Notes: generated from the letters alone by a model not told the origin. Positions 39,560 through 49,896 are shown, numbered from the stretch's first letter. The stretch: DNA of 64,000 nucleotides from CAVTJL01 sp963752325 (GCA_963752325.1 CAVVXU010000005.1:248001-312000); one strand, 5' to 3'. Program-made: numbers and translations.

Positions 39560-40387
39560 GTGTTGGGCGCGCTCGTCATCGTCTTCCGGGAGGTCATCGA
39601 GGCCGGTCTCGTCATTGGGATCGTGATGGCGGCGACGCGCGGCATCCCGTCGCGCGGTCGCTGGATCGCGGGGGGTGTGCTGGCCGGGGTCGTCGGAGCC
39701 TGCCTCGTCGCGGCCTTCGCCGGCAGCATCGCCGACGCGTTCCAGGGCTCCGGCCAGGAGTACATGAATGCGAGCGTGCTGCTCGTGGCCGTCGGCATGC
39801 TCACCTGGCACAATGTCTGGATGGCGCATCACGGACAAGCGCTGGCGGCCGAGCTGCGCGCGGCTGGCCAACAGGTCCGCGAGGGCCGGCGCTCGCTCGC
39901 GGCGCTCGCCGTCGTCGTCGGCCTCGCCGTTCTGCGCGAAGGCTCTGAGGTGGTCCTGTTCCTCTACGGCATCGTCGTCGCGGGTGGCACCACGGCCGCG
40001 ACGATCGCCATGGGCGGCGCTCTCGGGCTTCTTGCCGGCGCGCTCCTGGCCTGCCTTAGCTATCTCGGCCTCGTCGTCGTCCCGGCCCGCCACCTCTTCA
40101 CGGTGACGAGCTGGCTGATCGCGCTCCTGGCCGCCGGCATGGCCGCGCAGGCGATGAACTTCCTCAATGCCGCGGGCATCTCGACACCGCTCGACGCAAC
40201 GCTCTGGGACACGTCGACTATTCTGTCGTCGGGCAGCGTGCCGGGCCAGATCCTGCACACGCTGGTCGGCTACACCGACCAGCCCACGGGCCTGCAGGCG
40301 CTGGCCTATCTTCTGGTGCTGGCCGCGATGTTCGGTCTCATGCGCATCGTCACGCAGCAGCGACAGCCGGTGGCCGCGACGAGCTAG
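39560..40387 (+). CDS. FTR1-family iron permease
   Basis: 275 residues with about seven membrane segments. Both iron-transport REXXE motifs are visible: 'FREVIEAGLVIG' near residue 10 and 'LREGSEVVLFLYG' near residue 130. GTG 39560 is preferred because it gives the normal N-terminus directly before the first REXXE helix and lies 4 bases after the cupredoxin gene. The two genes form a minimal Ftr-type high-affinity iron uptake unit. Confidence 0.85.
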   Translation: MLGALVIVFREVIEAGLVIGIVMAATRGIPSRGRWIAGGVLAGVVGACLVAAFAGSIADAFQGSGQEYMNASVLLVAVGMLTWHNVWMAHHGQALAAELRAAGQQVREGRRSLAALAVVVGLAVLREGSEVVLFLYGIVVAGGTTAATIAMGGALGLLAGALLACLSYLGLVVVPARHLFTVTSWLIALLAAGMAAQAMNFLNAAGISTPLDATLWDTSTILSSGSVPGQILHTLVGYTDQPTGLQALAYLLVLAAMFGLMRIVTQQRQPVAATS

Positions 40388-40402
40388 CCGCCCTTGGGCG
40401 GC
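40387..40402. terminator. Hairpin between convergent genes
   Basis: A perfect 7-bp GC stem (GCCGCCC / GGGCGGC) with a TT loop lies right at the stop of the iron permease and 17 bases from the stop of the opposing mttB-like gene. There is no T tract, so factor-independent termination is uncertain. Confidence 0.35.
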
Positions 40403-40418
40403 CCTGTCTCGAGGCAGC

Positions 40419-41985
40419 TCAGAACTCGCTGGGCGCGCCGCCCTCCTCGGTCCGCCGCGCCACGAAGGCGTCGAGCTCGTCCTTGATCGCCGGGTCGAGC
40501 GGCGGCGGCTGATAGTCGGCCAGCAGGCGCTTCACGATGTCGCTGGCACGGCGATAGGCGTCGGGCGAGCCTGCCTCGCGCCAGCTCTCGAAGTTGCGCC
40601 AGTCCGACACCATGGGTGTGTAGAAGGCGGTGAGGTAGCGCGCCTGGGTGTGGGCGGCGCCGAAGAAGTGGCCGCCCGGCCCGACCTCGCGGATGGCATC
40701 GAGCGCCAGCGTCTCCGGCGTCACCTCGAGCGGCTGCAGGAACTCGGCCACCATCTGCAGGAGGTCCGCGTCCAGCACCATCTTCTCGAAGGAGGTGACG
40801 AGCCCGCCCTCCATCCAGCCGGCCGCGTGCATGACCATGTGGGTGTGCGACGTCGCCACCGCCCAGAGCGAGAAGACCAACTCGTAGGCCGCCTGGGCAT
40901 CGAGCGTGTTGGCGGCGTTGGCGTTCGAGGAGCGGTAGGGGATCTTGTAGCGGCGGGCGAGCTGCGCCCCGGCCAGGACGGCCTTCATGTACTCGGGCGT
41001 GCCGAAGGCCGGCGCACCCGACTTCATGTCGACGTTGGAGGTGAAGCCGCCATAGATCACCGGCGCACCGGGCCGCACGATCTGGGCCAGCGCCAGCCCC
41101 GCCAGCGCCTCGGCGTTCTGCTGGGCCACGGCACCGGCGATGGTGACCGGGGCCATGGCGCCGGCGAGCGTGAAGGGCGTCATCACGACGACCTGCCCGG
41201 CCTGCGCCATCTCGATGATGCCGGCCGCCATCGGCGCATCCAGCCTCAAGGGCGAGCTCGAGTTGATGATGGTGAAGAGCGAGGGCTCGAGGAGGAGCTG
41301 CTGCGGGGTCAGGCCCCGCGCGATGCGCGCGATCTCGATGCCGTCCCGGATGCGGCCCCAGCCCAGCGAGTAGGCGTGGAAGACCTTGTCCGTCAGGGTC
41401 ACGAAGTCCTGAAGGCACACGAGGTGGCGGATGTTCGGGTGGACGTCGACGGGCTCCAGCGGATAGCCGCCCATCAGATGGATGATGTTGAGGCTCTGGG
41501 CGAGGCGCAGGAGGTTGCGATAGTCGGCGAGGTTGCCTGGCCGCCGGCCGCCGTCGAGATCGGAGCAGTTGGGCGCGCTGCCGACGGTGCAGAAGTTGAT
41601 GCTGTCGTCGCCGAAGACGAGGTCGTGTGCCGGGTTGCGGGCGTGGAGCTTGAACTGCGGCGGCGCTGACGCCATGCGCGCCCTCGACGAGGCCGCGGTC
41701 CATCCTCACCCGCAGGCTGCCGGAGTCGACGTCGGCGCCGGCCGCGGCCAGGAGGTCCCGGGCCTCGGGCAGGAGGATGTCGATCCCGATCTCCTCGAGG
41801 ATCGTGAGGGAGGCCTCGTGGATGGCCTCGACCTCGTCGGCGGAGATGATCTCTGTGGGAGGCTGGCGATGGCGGACGGTGCGCCAGGGCAGCTGGGGAA
41901 TGCCGTGGGCCGCGCGCTCCGCCCTTCGCGCCCTGCGGTCCGCCCGCCGCTCGCCCGTGCCGCCCGGCGTCCCGAGGTCGCTCAA
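40419..41985 (-). CDS. MttB/COG5598-family methylamine-type methyltransferase, one frameshift
   Basis: About 522 residues. After a shift near 41685 the TIM-barrel part shows 'NIRHLVCLQDFVTLTDK', 'PFTLAGAMAPVTIAGAVAQQ' and 'REVGPGGHFFGAAHTQARY', typical of trimethylamine/glycine-betaine methyltransferase homologues. The N-terminal part has 'EIISADEVEAIHEASLTILE'. No in-frame amber codon was seen in the barrel, so this is the non-pyrrolysine kind, likely acting on a quaternary amine. Start TTG 41985 with GGAGAG upstream is the best guess. Divergent from the flavin oxidoreductase at 42145. Confidence 0.8.
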
Positions 41986-42144
41986 AGTGTCTCTCCACCA
42001 ATGCTGCCGAGAGCAATGTTGACCGAGATCGCGGGTCCGGCCAATCACCAAAACTCGATGGCGCGATCGGAAAAGCCGGGCGTGCGGGGCTGTGGCTTCT
42101 GCGAGGAAGCCTATCCACCGTGCGCCCGCGGGAGCCAGCTGCCC

Positions 42145-44187
42145 ATGCCGTCCGGCGATCCCCTCCTTCAGCCCTTCCGCCTCAAGGGGCTGACGCTCAA
42201 GAACCGCATCATGAGCACCTCGCACGCGCCGGCCTATGTGGCCGACGGCCTGCCGCTCGAGCGCTACCAGCTCTATCACGAGGAGAAGGCCAAGGGTGGG
42301 CTGGCGCTGACCATGTTCGGCGGGTCGTCCACGGTGGCGCCGGAGAGCCCCTCGGCCTTCGGCCAGATCAACATCGCCGACGACCGCATCATCCCGCATC
42401 TGCAGACCTTCAGCGACCGCATCCACCGCCACGGCACGGCGCTGATGATCCAGATCACCCATATGGGCCGGCGCACGCGCTGGGACGTCGCCGACTGGCT
42501 GGCGCCGATCTCCCCCTCCGCCGTCCGCGAGCACCAGCACCGCTCCTTCCCCAAGGAGATGGAGATCGAGGACATCAAGCGCGTCGTCGGCCACTACGCA
42601 CGGGCGGCAAGGCGCGCCAAGCAAGGGGGGCTCGACGGCGTCGAGGTGCTGTGCTCGGGCCATCTCATCGACCAGTTCTGGACACCCACCGTCAACCAGC
42701 GCACCGACGCCTATGGCGGCAGCCTGGAGAACCGCCTGCGCTTCTCGATAGAGGTGCTGGAGGCGGCGCGCCGGGCGGTGGGCGACGACTTCGTCATGGG
42801 CATCAGGCTGTCGGGCGACGAGCGGCTCGAGGGCGGGCTCTCGGCCGAGGCGATGCTCGAGATCGCCGCCCACCTCGCCGACAGCGGCCTCATCGACTAT
42901 GTCAACGTCGTCGGCGCCAATGTCGAGACGGAGCTGGGCGTCTCCCGGCTCATCCCGACCATGGGCCAGCGCACCGCACCCTATCTCGAGCTCGCGCGCA
43001 CGATCCGCCAGGCGATCAGGCTGCCGGTCTTCCACGCGACGCGTATCACCGACCTCAGCACGGCGCGCCACGCCATCGCCGAGGGCCATGTCGACATGGT
43101 GGCGATGACGCGGGCCCACCTGGCCGACCCGCATATCGTCGCCAAGCTCGCGCGGGGCGAGGAGGACCGCATCCGGCCCTGCGTCGGTGCCGGCTACTGC
43201 ATCGACCGGATCTATATGGGCCAGGACGCGCTCTGCCTGCACAACCCGGCGACCGGGCGCGAGGCGACGATGCCGCATGTCATCCGCCCCTCGGCCGGCC
43301 CGCGGCGGAAGGTCGTCGTCGTCGGCGGCGGCCCGGCCGGCCTCGAGGCGGCCAGGGTCTCGGCGCTGCGCGGCCACGAGGTCGTGCTGATCGAGGCGAC
43401 CGACCGGCTGGGCGGGCAGATCAACCTCGCAGCCCAGCTCGACCGGCGGCGCGAGATCCGCGGCATCACCGAGTGGCTGGCGCGCGAGGTCGAGCTTGCC
43501 GGGGTGGAGGTCCGCCTCAACAGCTATGCCGAGGCGTCGGACGTGCTGGCGGAGGAGCCCGACATCGTCATCGTCGCCACCGGCGGCGTGCCCAACACGA
43601 GCTTCATCAAGGAGGGCGAGGACCTCGTGACGACCGGCTGGGACGTCCTGGCCGGTCAGGCGACGCTCCGCGGCAAGGTCATCGTCTACGACGAGAACGG
43701 CCAGCATCAGGCCCCGACGGTCGCCGAGTTTCTGGCCGGCCAGGGTGTGGAGGTCGAGCTCGTCACCGCCGATCGGACGCCCTGCCAGGAGATGGGCGCC
43801 ACCAACTCGTCGCGGTTCCTGCGCTCCCTCTACCAGAAGGGCGTTCGGATGGTCCCCGACAGCCGGCTCAAGGCGGTGCGCCGCAGCGGCAACCGGTTGG
43901 TCGCGGTCCTCACCAACATGTACACCGAGGAGATCCTGGAGCGTCAGGCGGACCATGTCGTGGTCGAGCACGGCACGCTGCCGGCGGCCGAGCTCTATCT
44001 CGAGCTGAAGGACGGCTCACGCAACCTGGGCGAGATCGACACCGAGGCGCTGCTGTCGGGGCAGATGCAGACGAGCGTCCGCAATCCCGAGGGCCACTAT
44101 GCCCTCTATCGCGTCGGCGACGCGGTCGCCAGCCGCAACATCCACGCGGCGATCTACAACTCCTTGCGGCTCTGCAAGGATCTCTGA
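42145..44187 (+). CDS. FMN/FAD-dependent amine-demethylase-type oxidoreductase (TMADH/DgcA family)
   Basis: 680 residues. The N-terminal old-yellow-enzyme barrel ('RIMSTSHAPAYV', 'CSGHLIDQFWTPTVNQRTD', 'YGGSLENRLRF') is followed by an Fe-S linker and a C-terminal FAD/NAD domain ('VVVVGGGPAGLEAARVSALRG'). The cluster motif reads C-x5-C-x11-C ('CVGAGYCIDRI'...'LCLHN'). Compared with trimethylamine dehydrogenase the second of four cysteines is alanine. Relatives demethylate dimethylglycine, N-methylproline and similar compounds. Divergent pairing with the MttB-like gene supports a quaternary/tertiary amine pathway. Confidence 0.85.
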   Translation: MPSGDPLLQPFRLKGLTLKNRIMSTSHAPAYVADGLPLERYQLYHEEKAKGGLALTMFGGSSTVAPESPSAFGQINIADDRIIPHLQTFSDRIHRHGTALMIQITHMGRRTRWDVADWLAPISPSAVREHQHRSFPKEMEIEDIKRVVGHYARAARRAKQGGLDGVEVLCSGHLIDQFWTPTVNQRTDAYGGSLENRLRFSIEVLEAARRAVGDDFVMGIRLSGDERLEGGLSAEAMLEIAAHLADSGLIDYVNVVGANVETELGVSRLIPTMGQRTAPYLELARTIRQAIRLPVFHATRITDLSTARHAIAEGHVDMVAMTRAHLADPHIVAKLARGEEDRIRPCVGAGYCIDRIYMGQDALCLHNPATGREATMPHVIRPSAGPRRKVVVVGGGPAGLEAARVSALRGHEVVLIEATDRLGGQINLAAQLDRRREIRGITEWLAREVELAGVEVRLNSYAEASDVLAEEPDIVIVATGGVPNTSFIKEGEDLVTTGWDVLAGQATLRGKVIVYDENGQHQAPTVAEFLAGQGVEVELVTADRTPCQEMGATNSSRFLRSLYQKGVRMVPDSRLKAVRRSGNRLVAVLTNMYTEEILERQADHVVVEHGTLPAAELYLELKDGSRNLGEIDTEALLSGQMQTSVRNPEGHYALYRVGDAVASRNIHAAIYNSLRLCKDL

Positions 44188-44209
44188 CGCAGGCCGGGCG
44201 CCTGCCGGC

Positions 44210-44238
44210 TTGACCTTCGCGGGCGGCTTCTCTAGGAA
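44210..44238 (+). promoter_or_regulatory. Candidate sigma-70-type promoter of rpmB
   Basis: TTGACC at 44210-44215 and TAGGAA at 44233-44238 are separated by 17 bases and lie about 65 bases upstream of rpmB. The -35 box is close to consensus and the -10 box is weak. Confidence 0.35.
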
Positions 44239-44301
44239 GACGCCGCGGCCGACCTGCGTGCGACCGCAACGTGCATCTTTTTCCGCTGAAGGACGTCTCT
44301 C

Positions 44302-44601
44302 ATGGCGCGACGCTGTGCGCTCTCCGGCAAGGGCGTGCTCACCGGCAACAATGTGAGCCACGCCAACAACAGGACCCGCAGGCGGTTCCTGCCGAACCTG
44401 CAGACCCGGCGCCTCTACAGCGAGACGCTCGCCGAGGGCATCCGGATCAGGCTCGCGACCAGCACGCTGCGCACCATCGAGAAGCGCGGCGGTCTCGACG
44501 CGTTCCTGGTCGGTGAGACGGAGGCGGCGCTGCCGACCGATCTGGTCCGGCTCAAGCGCCGCATCGCGGCCAAGCTGACCGAGGCTAGCCCGGCAAGCTG
44601 A
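44302..44601 (+). CDS. rpmB: 50S ribosomal protein L28
   Basis: 99 residues. 'MARRCALSGKGVLTGNNVSH' is the standard alphaproteobacterial L28 start, followed by 'NNRTRRRFLPNLQTRRLYSE' and 'TLRTIEKRGGLDAFLV'. Ribosome site GAAGGA lies before the ATG. Monocistronic, and its 3' end overlaps the convergent phytase-like gene by 17 bases. Confidence 0.95.
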   Translation: MARRCALSGKGVLTGNNVSHANNRTRRRFLPNLQTRRLYSETLAEGIRIRLATSTLRTIEKRGGLDAFLVGETEAALPTDLVRLKRRIAAKLTEASPAS

Positions 44602-45541
44602 GCTGCAGCAGCAGCGTCCGCTCGAGGCCGCTGAAATTGTCGTCCGAGATCACGTAGAGACAGATGCGCCCGTCCGGCATGGTCGTCACGGCCAGGCCTT
44701 CCATGTTGTCGCATATCGTCTCGCCGCCCAGCCGCGCCAGCTCCTGGCCCTCGAGGATCGAGCCGGCAGCCAGCATGCCGGGCCTGGAGGCTCGAGCCAC
44801 AGGATCCGGGCCTCGAAGCCGCTGATCAGCGAGGCCCGCCGCTCCAGAAGATAGAGCATGTCGCCCTGGCGATCCGCCGCCGTCGGCCTGAAGCCCGGCG
44901 CCGGACGATAGGCGAGGAGCACCGTCTGGCCGGCCCCGAAGACGGCGGCGCGCAGCGTGCCCTGCCCCGCCCCCAGGCCCTCGGTGATCGCGAGCAGGCG
45001 CCCGTCCGGCAGGCGGGCCAGCGCCTCCATGCCGAGGTTTGGGGGCGCCCGGCGGAGCGCCGCCGGAAAGGGCTCGAGGCTCGGCGCCCGCGCCCCGGTC
45101 GGATCCCACCGGAGCATGGCCTGGACCTGCTCGAGCGAGATGACGAGGCCGCCATCGGACGCCCAGGCCAGCGATTCCGCGTCGAGCCGCTTGCCGGCGT
45201 AGGGGGAGCCTTCGGGCCAGCGAAGGGGCTGGGCCTGCCAGCCACCGACGCCGCGCAGCCGACCGTCGGGCGCCAGGTCGAGGGTCGCCTGCCAGAGCGT
45301 CCCGCCGTCGCTGACGGCGTAGAGCCTGCTCCCGTCGACCAGCAGACCCGAGAGACCGCCCAGGGCATGGCCGGGCGAGCTCAGCGCGAATCCCGCCTCG
45401 AAGGCGAGACGGCCGACCGTGCGTCGCTTGGGATCGAGGGGGTAGAGGTGGACCGGCTCGGCCTTGATGTCGAGCGGCCCCGCAAGAGCGCCGGCCCGGA
45501 CGCCGCAGCCCAGGAGCCCGCCACGCGGCGAGCTGCGAGAC
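44585..45541 (-). CDS. Esterase-like activity of phytase family protein, one frameshift
   Basis: About 315 residues. A possible lipoprotein signal 'GGLLGCGVRAGALAG' precedes 'LDIKAEPVHLYPLD', and the beta-propeller-like body has 'ALGGLSGLLVDGSRLYAVSD', 'LDAESLAWASDGGLVIS', 'PNLGMEALARLPDGRLLAI' and, after a shift near 44780, 'GETICDNMEGLAVTTMPDG' and 'LYVISDDNFSG', the hallmark of the PF13449 family. Exported, activity unproven. The exact start is unclear because an in-frame stop lies just upstream of the signal, possibly another indel. Confidence 0.75.
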   Translation of the reverse strand, partial: VSQLAAWRAPGLRRPGRRSCGAARHQGRAGPPLPPRSQATHGRPSRLRGGIRAELARPCPGRSLGSAGRREQALRRQRRRDALAGDPRPGARRSAARRRWLAGPAPSLARRLPLRRQAARRGIAGLGVRWRPRHLARAGPGHAPVGSDRGAGAEPRALSGGAPPGAPKPRHGGAGPPAGRAPARDHRGPGGGAGHAARRRLRGRPDGAPRLSSGAGLQADGGGSPGRHALSSGAAGLADQRLRGPDPVARASRPGMLAAGSILEGQELARLGGETICDNMEGLAVTTMPDGRICLYVISDDNFSGLERTLLLQLSLPG

Positions 45542-45589
45542 TAGAATGCCGGCGGGTGGTTTTGGTGCCGCGCGCTCCAGCGACGCGAA

Positions 45590-45613
45590 AGGGCCCGCCT
45601 TTCAGCGGGCCCT
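45590..45613 (-). terminator. Terminator hairpin after the BI-1 gene
   Basis: A perfect 9-bp stem (AGGGCCCGC / GCGGGCCCT, loop of 6) lies 30 bases after the stop of the Bax inhibitor-1 gene on the minus strand and is followed in that direction by TTT. It probably terminates that transcript. Confidence 0.55.
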
Positions 45614-45643
45614 CCACGCGAGACTGTTGCCTGAGCGATGCGG

Positions 45644-46360
45644 TCAGCTGCGCTGGTTGCCGAACAGCTGGAGCATCATCACGAAGAGGTTGATGAAGTT
45701 CAGGTAAAGGCTCAAGGCACCCATGATGGACTTCTTCGCCATCACGTCGCTGGCGTCGCCCTCCAAGTAGACCTCCTTGATGCGCTGGGTGTCCCAGGCG
45801 GTGAGGCCGGTGAAGACGAGCACGCCGATCACGCTGATGGCGAACTGCAGCGCCGAGCTGCCGAGGAAGATGTTGACGACGCTGGCGATGATGATGCCGA
45901 TCAGCCCCATGAAGAGGAAGGAGCCGAAGCCGGAGAGGTCGCGCTTCGTCGTGTAGCCGTAGAGGCTGGTGGCACCGAAGGTGCCGGCGGTGATGAAGAA
46001 TACACGCGCCACGCTCTCGCCGGTGAAGACCAGAAAGATGCTCGCGAGCGAGATGCCCATGATGGCCGCGAAGGCCCAAAAGGTGATCTGCGCCGCGCTG
46101 ACGCTCATCTTGTTGATGCGGGCGCCCAGGTAGAAGACGAAACCAAGCGGCGCCAGCATCACCACCCACTTGAGCGGCGAGCCGAAGATCGGGCCGTAGA
46201 TCGCGGGGCTCGACGCGACGACGAACGCGACGAGACCGGTGATGGCCAGGCCCAGGCCCATATAGTTGTAGACCGACAGCATGTAGCTGCGCAGGCCGAC
46301 ATCGACTCCTTCGATGCCGACGCCCACGCGCGCCATCTGGGGATCGGTGCGGAATGCCAT
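45644..46360 (-). CDS. Bax inhibitor-1/YccA-family membrane protein
   Basis: 238 residues with seven membrane segments. Family blocks include 'SYMLSVYNYMGLGLAITG', 'GATSLYGYTTKRDLSGFGSF', 'VFTGLTAWDTQRIKEVY' and the end 'ALSLYLNFINLFVMMLQLFG'. Members are cytoplasmic-membrane proteins with calcium-leak or protease-modulating roles. ATG 46360 ('MAFRTDPQ') is chosen. The leader 46361-46570 is AT-richer than its surroundings. Confidence 0.9.
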   Translation of the reverse strand: MAFRTDPQMARVGVGIEGVDVGLRSYMLSVYNYMGLGLAITGLVAFVVASSPAIYGPIFGSPLKWVVMLAPLGFVFYLGARINKMSVSAAQITFWAFAAIMGISLASIFLVFTGESVARVFFITAGTFGATSLYGYTTKRDLSGFGSFLFMGLIGIIIASVVNIFLGSSALQFAISVIGVLVFTGLTAWDTQRIKEVYLEGDASDVMAKKSIMGALSLYLNFINLFVMMLQLFGNQRS

Positions 46361-46575
46361 CTTTGGATGCCCTTCGTTCATTGCCGCGATAAGCCTCAGT
46401 CAGCGATCATATGGGAAATGGGGGAACAGCTTCAAGCGATAATGCCGCCTCCTGGCGCCGGAAAGGAGTTAACGTTCTTTCAACCATCCCGCCCGGACCG
46501 AAGAAAAACTCCGAGCTCACCGGATTGTGAGCAAGATTCTGCTCACTTGTTGGCCTTGAGGGCTGCCACGGAGCG

Positions 46576-47310
46576 TCAGCCGATCTGCGCGAAGCCCGGA
46601 AACGTCTCCAGCAGCCAGTAGGAGATGGTCTGAAGCTGGCCGGTGACGATCAGCAGGCCCATCACCACGAGCAGCGCTCCGGCAGCCTGCTGCAGCATGC
46701 GTCCCGCCCGCGACAGCCGACGCAGCTGGCGGAGCAGGACGTCGGTGAAGAGCGCGGCCAGGATGAAGGGCAGCCCGAGCCCGAGCGCGTAGATGGCGAG
46801 GAGCGCGGTGCCCTGGCCGAGAGCCGCGGTCGACGCGCTCATCGTCAGGATGGCGCCCAGCACCGGGCCGATGCAGGGCGTCCAGCCGAACGCGAAGGCG
46901 ATGCCCATGAGAAATGCGCCGACCACACGCCCGCCCGGGATGTCGAGGTGGAAGCGCGCCTCCCGCTCCATCAGCTTGAGCGGCGTCAGGCCCATGAGGT
47001 GCAGGCCGAAGAGAATGACGATGACACCGGCCACGAGGCCCAGCTCGTACTTGTAGTCGAGGAGGAGCCCGCCCAGCACCGATGCGCTGGCGCCGAGCGC
47101 CACGAAGATGGTGCCAAAGCCGGCGATGAAGCAGAGCGCGAAACCCACCGCCCGCAACCGCGTGCGGGCGTCGTCGCGCAGCAACTCGAGCGAGCTGCCC
47201 GCCACATAGGACACGTAGCCAGGCACGAGTGGCAGGACGCAGGGCGAGAGAAACGAGACGACCCCGGCCCCGAAGGCCGTGGCGGTGCTCAACGCGGAAA
47301 GCTCGGGCAT
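46576..47310 (-). CDS. ccdA: CcdA/DsbD-type thiol-disulfide transporter
   Basis: 244 residues with six membrane segments. The two redox cysteines sit in 'VSFLSPCVLPLVPGY' (helix 1) and 'FAFGWTPCIGPVLGA' (helix 4). It carries electrons across the membrane for cytochrome c maturation or periplasmic thiol reduction. No thioredoxin-like partner gene is adjacent. Confidence 0.9.
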   Translation of the reverse strand: MPELSALSTATAFGAGVVSFLSPCVLPLVPGYVSYVAGSSLELLRDDARTRLRAVGFALCFIAGFGTIFVALGASASVLGGLLLDYKYELGLVAGVIVILFGLHLMGLTPLKLMEREARFHLDIPGGRVVGAFLMGIAFAFGWTPCIGPVLGAILTMSASTAALGQGTALLAIYALGLGLPFILAALFTDVLLRQLRRLSRAGRMLQQAAGALLVVMGLLIVTGQLQTISYWLLETFPGFAQIG

Positions 47311-47381
47311 GGCGAGGTCTCTGCTAACGCCGGGGGTCGGGCTCCGCCACTCAAACCACCGTGACGCGTGGTCGCGGGCGC

Positions 47382-49896
47382 TCAGGGCGCGCGCAGCACC
47401 TGCGCCGCCGGAACGCCCAGGACCCGCCAGATGCCGGCAGCGGCGACACCCAGGGTGACGACGAGCCCGAGCAGGACGATGCCCAGCACCGTGGGCCAGG
47501 GCAGGAACCAGGGCAGATCGAGCACGTGGCGGACCAGAATCCAGGCGCCGAGGGTACCGAGCAGGCCGCCCACCACCGCCGCCGCGAGCCCGAGCGTGAG
47601 ATACTCGATCATCAGCAGCCGCACCGCATCCACCCGGCGGGCACCCAGCACCTTGAGGATCACGGTCTGGAAGAGCTGGCGGCGCCGCGCGGAGGCGACG
47701 GCCCCGGCCAGAACCAGGATACCGGTCACGAGCGTCACGCCGGCCACGATGTCGACGGCGATCGCGATCTTGCGAAACACGTCGGCCACCTGGCGGATGA
47801 TGGTGCCGATCGCGATGGGGGTGACGTTCGGCAGGCTCGCCGCAAGACGATCGTAGAGCCCCGCCTCGGCATCGGGCGGGACGTCGACGGCGGCGATCAC
47901 CGTGTGGGGCGCCGCCTCGAGCACGCCGGGGCTGAGGATGAAGACGAAATTGAGGCGTCCGGTCGACCAGTCGATGTCGCGCCGCAGGTTGGCGATGCGG
48001 GCCTCGATCACCCGCCCCATGATGTTGAAGGAGAGCGTGTCGCCCACGCCGACGTGGTAGCCCTTCGCGACCTCGTCCTCCACCGAGACGAGGGGCGGCC
48101 CCTTGTAGTCGGCGGGCCACCACTGGCCGGCAGCCAGCTCCGTGCCAGCGGGTATGGCACCCTGATAGGTGAGGCCCCGATCGTTACGGACGGTCCAGGC
48201 GACCTGCGGATCGATCGTCACCGAGGCGACCGGCTTGCCCGCGATGCGGACCACGCGCGCCCGGAGCATCGGCGCCGACTGCAGGATCGCGGCACCGGGC
48301 GTGGCCGCGATGGCGCTCTCGAACGCCCCGACCTCGTCGGGCTGGATGTCGATGAAGACGGCCGTCGGCACGCGCTCGGGAAGCTGGACACTGATCTCGC
48401 GGGAGAGATTGGCCTGGAGCAGCGCCACGGCCGTGAGGACGCCCAGCCCCGCGCCCAGCGCCACGACGACGCTCGTGGCCCCCGAGCCCGGCCGCTGCAG
48501 GTTGCGCGCTGCCAGCCTGAGCGCCACAGGGCCTCGCTCGCCGACAGCCTTGACCACCCGGAGGATGCCCCGCGAGAGCAGGGCCAGCAGCAACGCGCTC
48601 ACCACGGCCACGCCGACGAACACGGCGCCGATCTCGGGGCGGGCGACATTGAGGACGGCAAGAATGGCCAGGAGACAGAAAAGGCCGCCCATCAGAGCGA
48701 GGTAGCGCGGGCGCGGCCAGGCGCGCGGCGGTGCGACCAACGCCCGGAACAGGCCGGCAGGGCTCGTTTCCCGAGCCATCGCCAGGGGCCAGAGCGCAAA
48801 GAGCAGCGCTGTCGCGAGCCCGGCGCCGCCGGCCAGGAGCAGCGGCAGCGGATAGAAGCCGTAGTCGACCGCCACGGGCAGGATGCTCGACGGCAGAAGC
48901 CCCACGAGAAGCGGCAGGAGCTGGCCCACGACGAGCCCGATGGCCACGCCGATGCCGGCCAGGGCCGTGATCTGCAGCAGATAGGCGGCGAAGATCTGCC
49001 GGCCGGTGGCGCCAAGGCACTCGAGCGTGGCGATCGTAGGGCGCTTGGAGGCGAGATAGCCCCCAACCGCGAGCCCGACCCCGAGGCCGCCGATCAAGAG
49101 CGCCGTCAGCCCGGCCAGCGTCAGATAGGTGGCGAGCCTGTCGGTGAAGCGGGCGATCTGCGGCTGCACGTCGGCACTGCTTCGCGCCCGCCACGATGCA
49201 TCGGGGTGCTCGCGCGTGATCCGCTCGACGAGCGAGGCCGGATCGGAGCCGGGGGGCAAGGCCAGCCCATAGGTGTAGCGGGCCAGGGAGCCGGCTCCGG
49301 CGATGCCGCTCCGGTCCAGCGTCCCAAGACCGACGATCAGCCGCGGGCCGAAGGTCAGGAAGCCGCCGAGGCGATCGGGCTCGCGCTCGAGGACGGCCCT
49401 GATCTGCACGTGCTCGCTGCCGAGCTGCACGCTGCTTCCCACGCCGATGCCGAGCCGGGCGAGCAGCCCCGCCTCGGCGACGGCCCCGTGGTCGGCGAGC
49501 GCCTGCTCGAGCGGCATGGCCGGGCGCAGCACGACCGAGCCGTAGAGCGGGTACGCGCCATCGACCGCCTTGAGGCTCGCGACGACGCGCCGCCCCCCGG
49601 CCGAGATCATGGTCGTGGTCGTCACGACCCGGGCAATCGCGGGCCCCGGGAGGAACGAGCGTGGCGAGCTCGGCCTCGGGGATCGCCCGGTTGGCGTTCT
49701 CGATCCGGGCATCGCCGCCGAGGAGCACGCGGCCGTCGCGGCGCACGGCCTCGCCCACGCCCGCATTCACGACACCCACGGCGGCGATCGCCGCGACGCC
49801 GAGCGCGAGGCAGGCGAGGAACACGCCGAAGCCGCGGATGCCGCCGCGCATCTCGCGGCTCGCGATGGCCAGAACGGCTGCCAGAGAGCCGCTCAC
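47382..49896 (-). CDS. YbbP-type FtsX-like ABC permease, one frameshift
   Basis: About 838 residues. Eight to ten membrane segments in the usual arrangement: one N-terminal, a first core with 'AGLTALLIGGLGVGLAVGGYL', a second FtsX core near 'TGILVLAGAVASARRRQLFQ', and two large periplasmic loops. The frame changes near 49650. GTG start 49896 overlaps the ATPase stop by four bases. Together with the ATPase and the divergent esterase this mirrors the tesA-ybbA-ybbP neighbourhood known from enterobacteria. Confidence 0.85.

Noticed and set aside
40384..43971. A 1,195-residue open frame on the minus strand spanning the flavin oxidoreductase
   Set aside because: Only its last part, upstream of the mttB-like shift, codes for recognisable protein. 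The rest is antisense to a well-conserved plus-strand gene.
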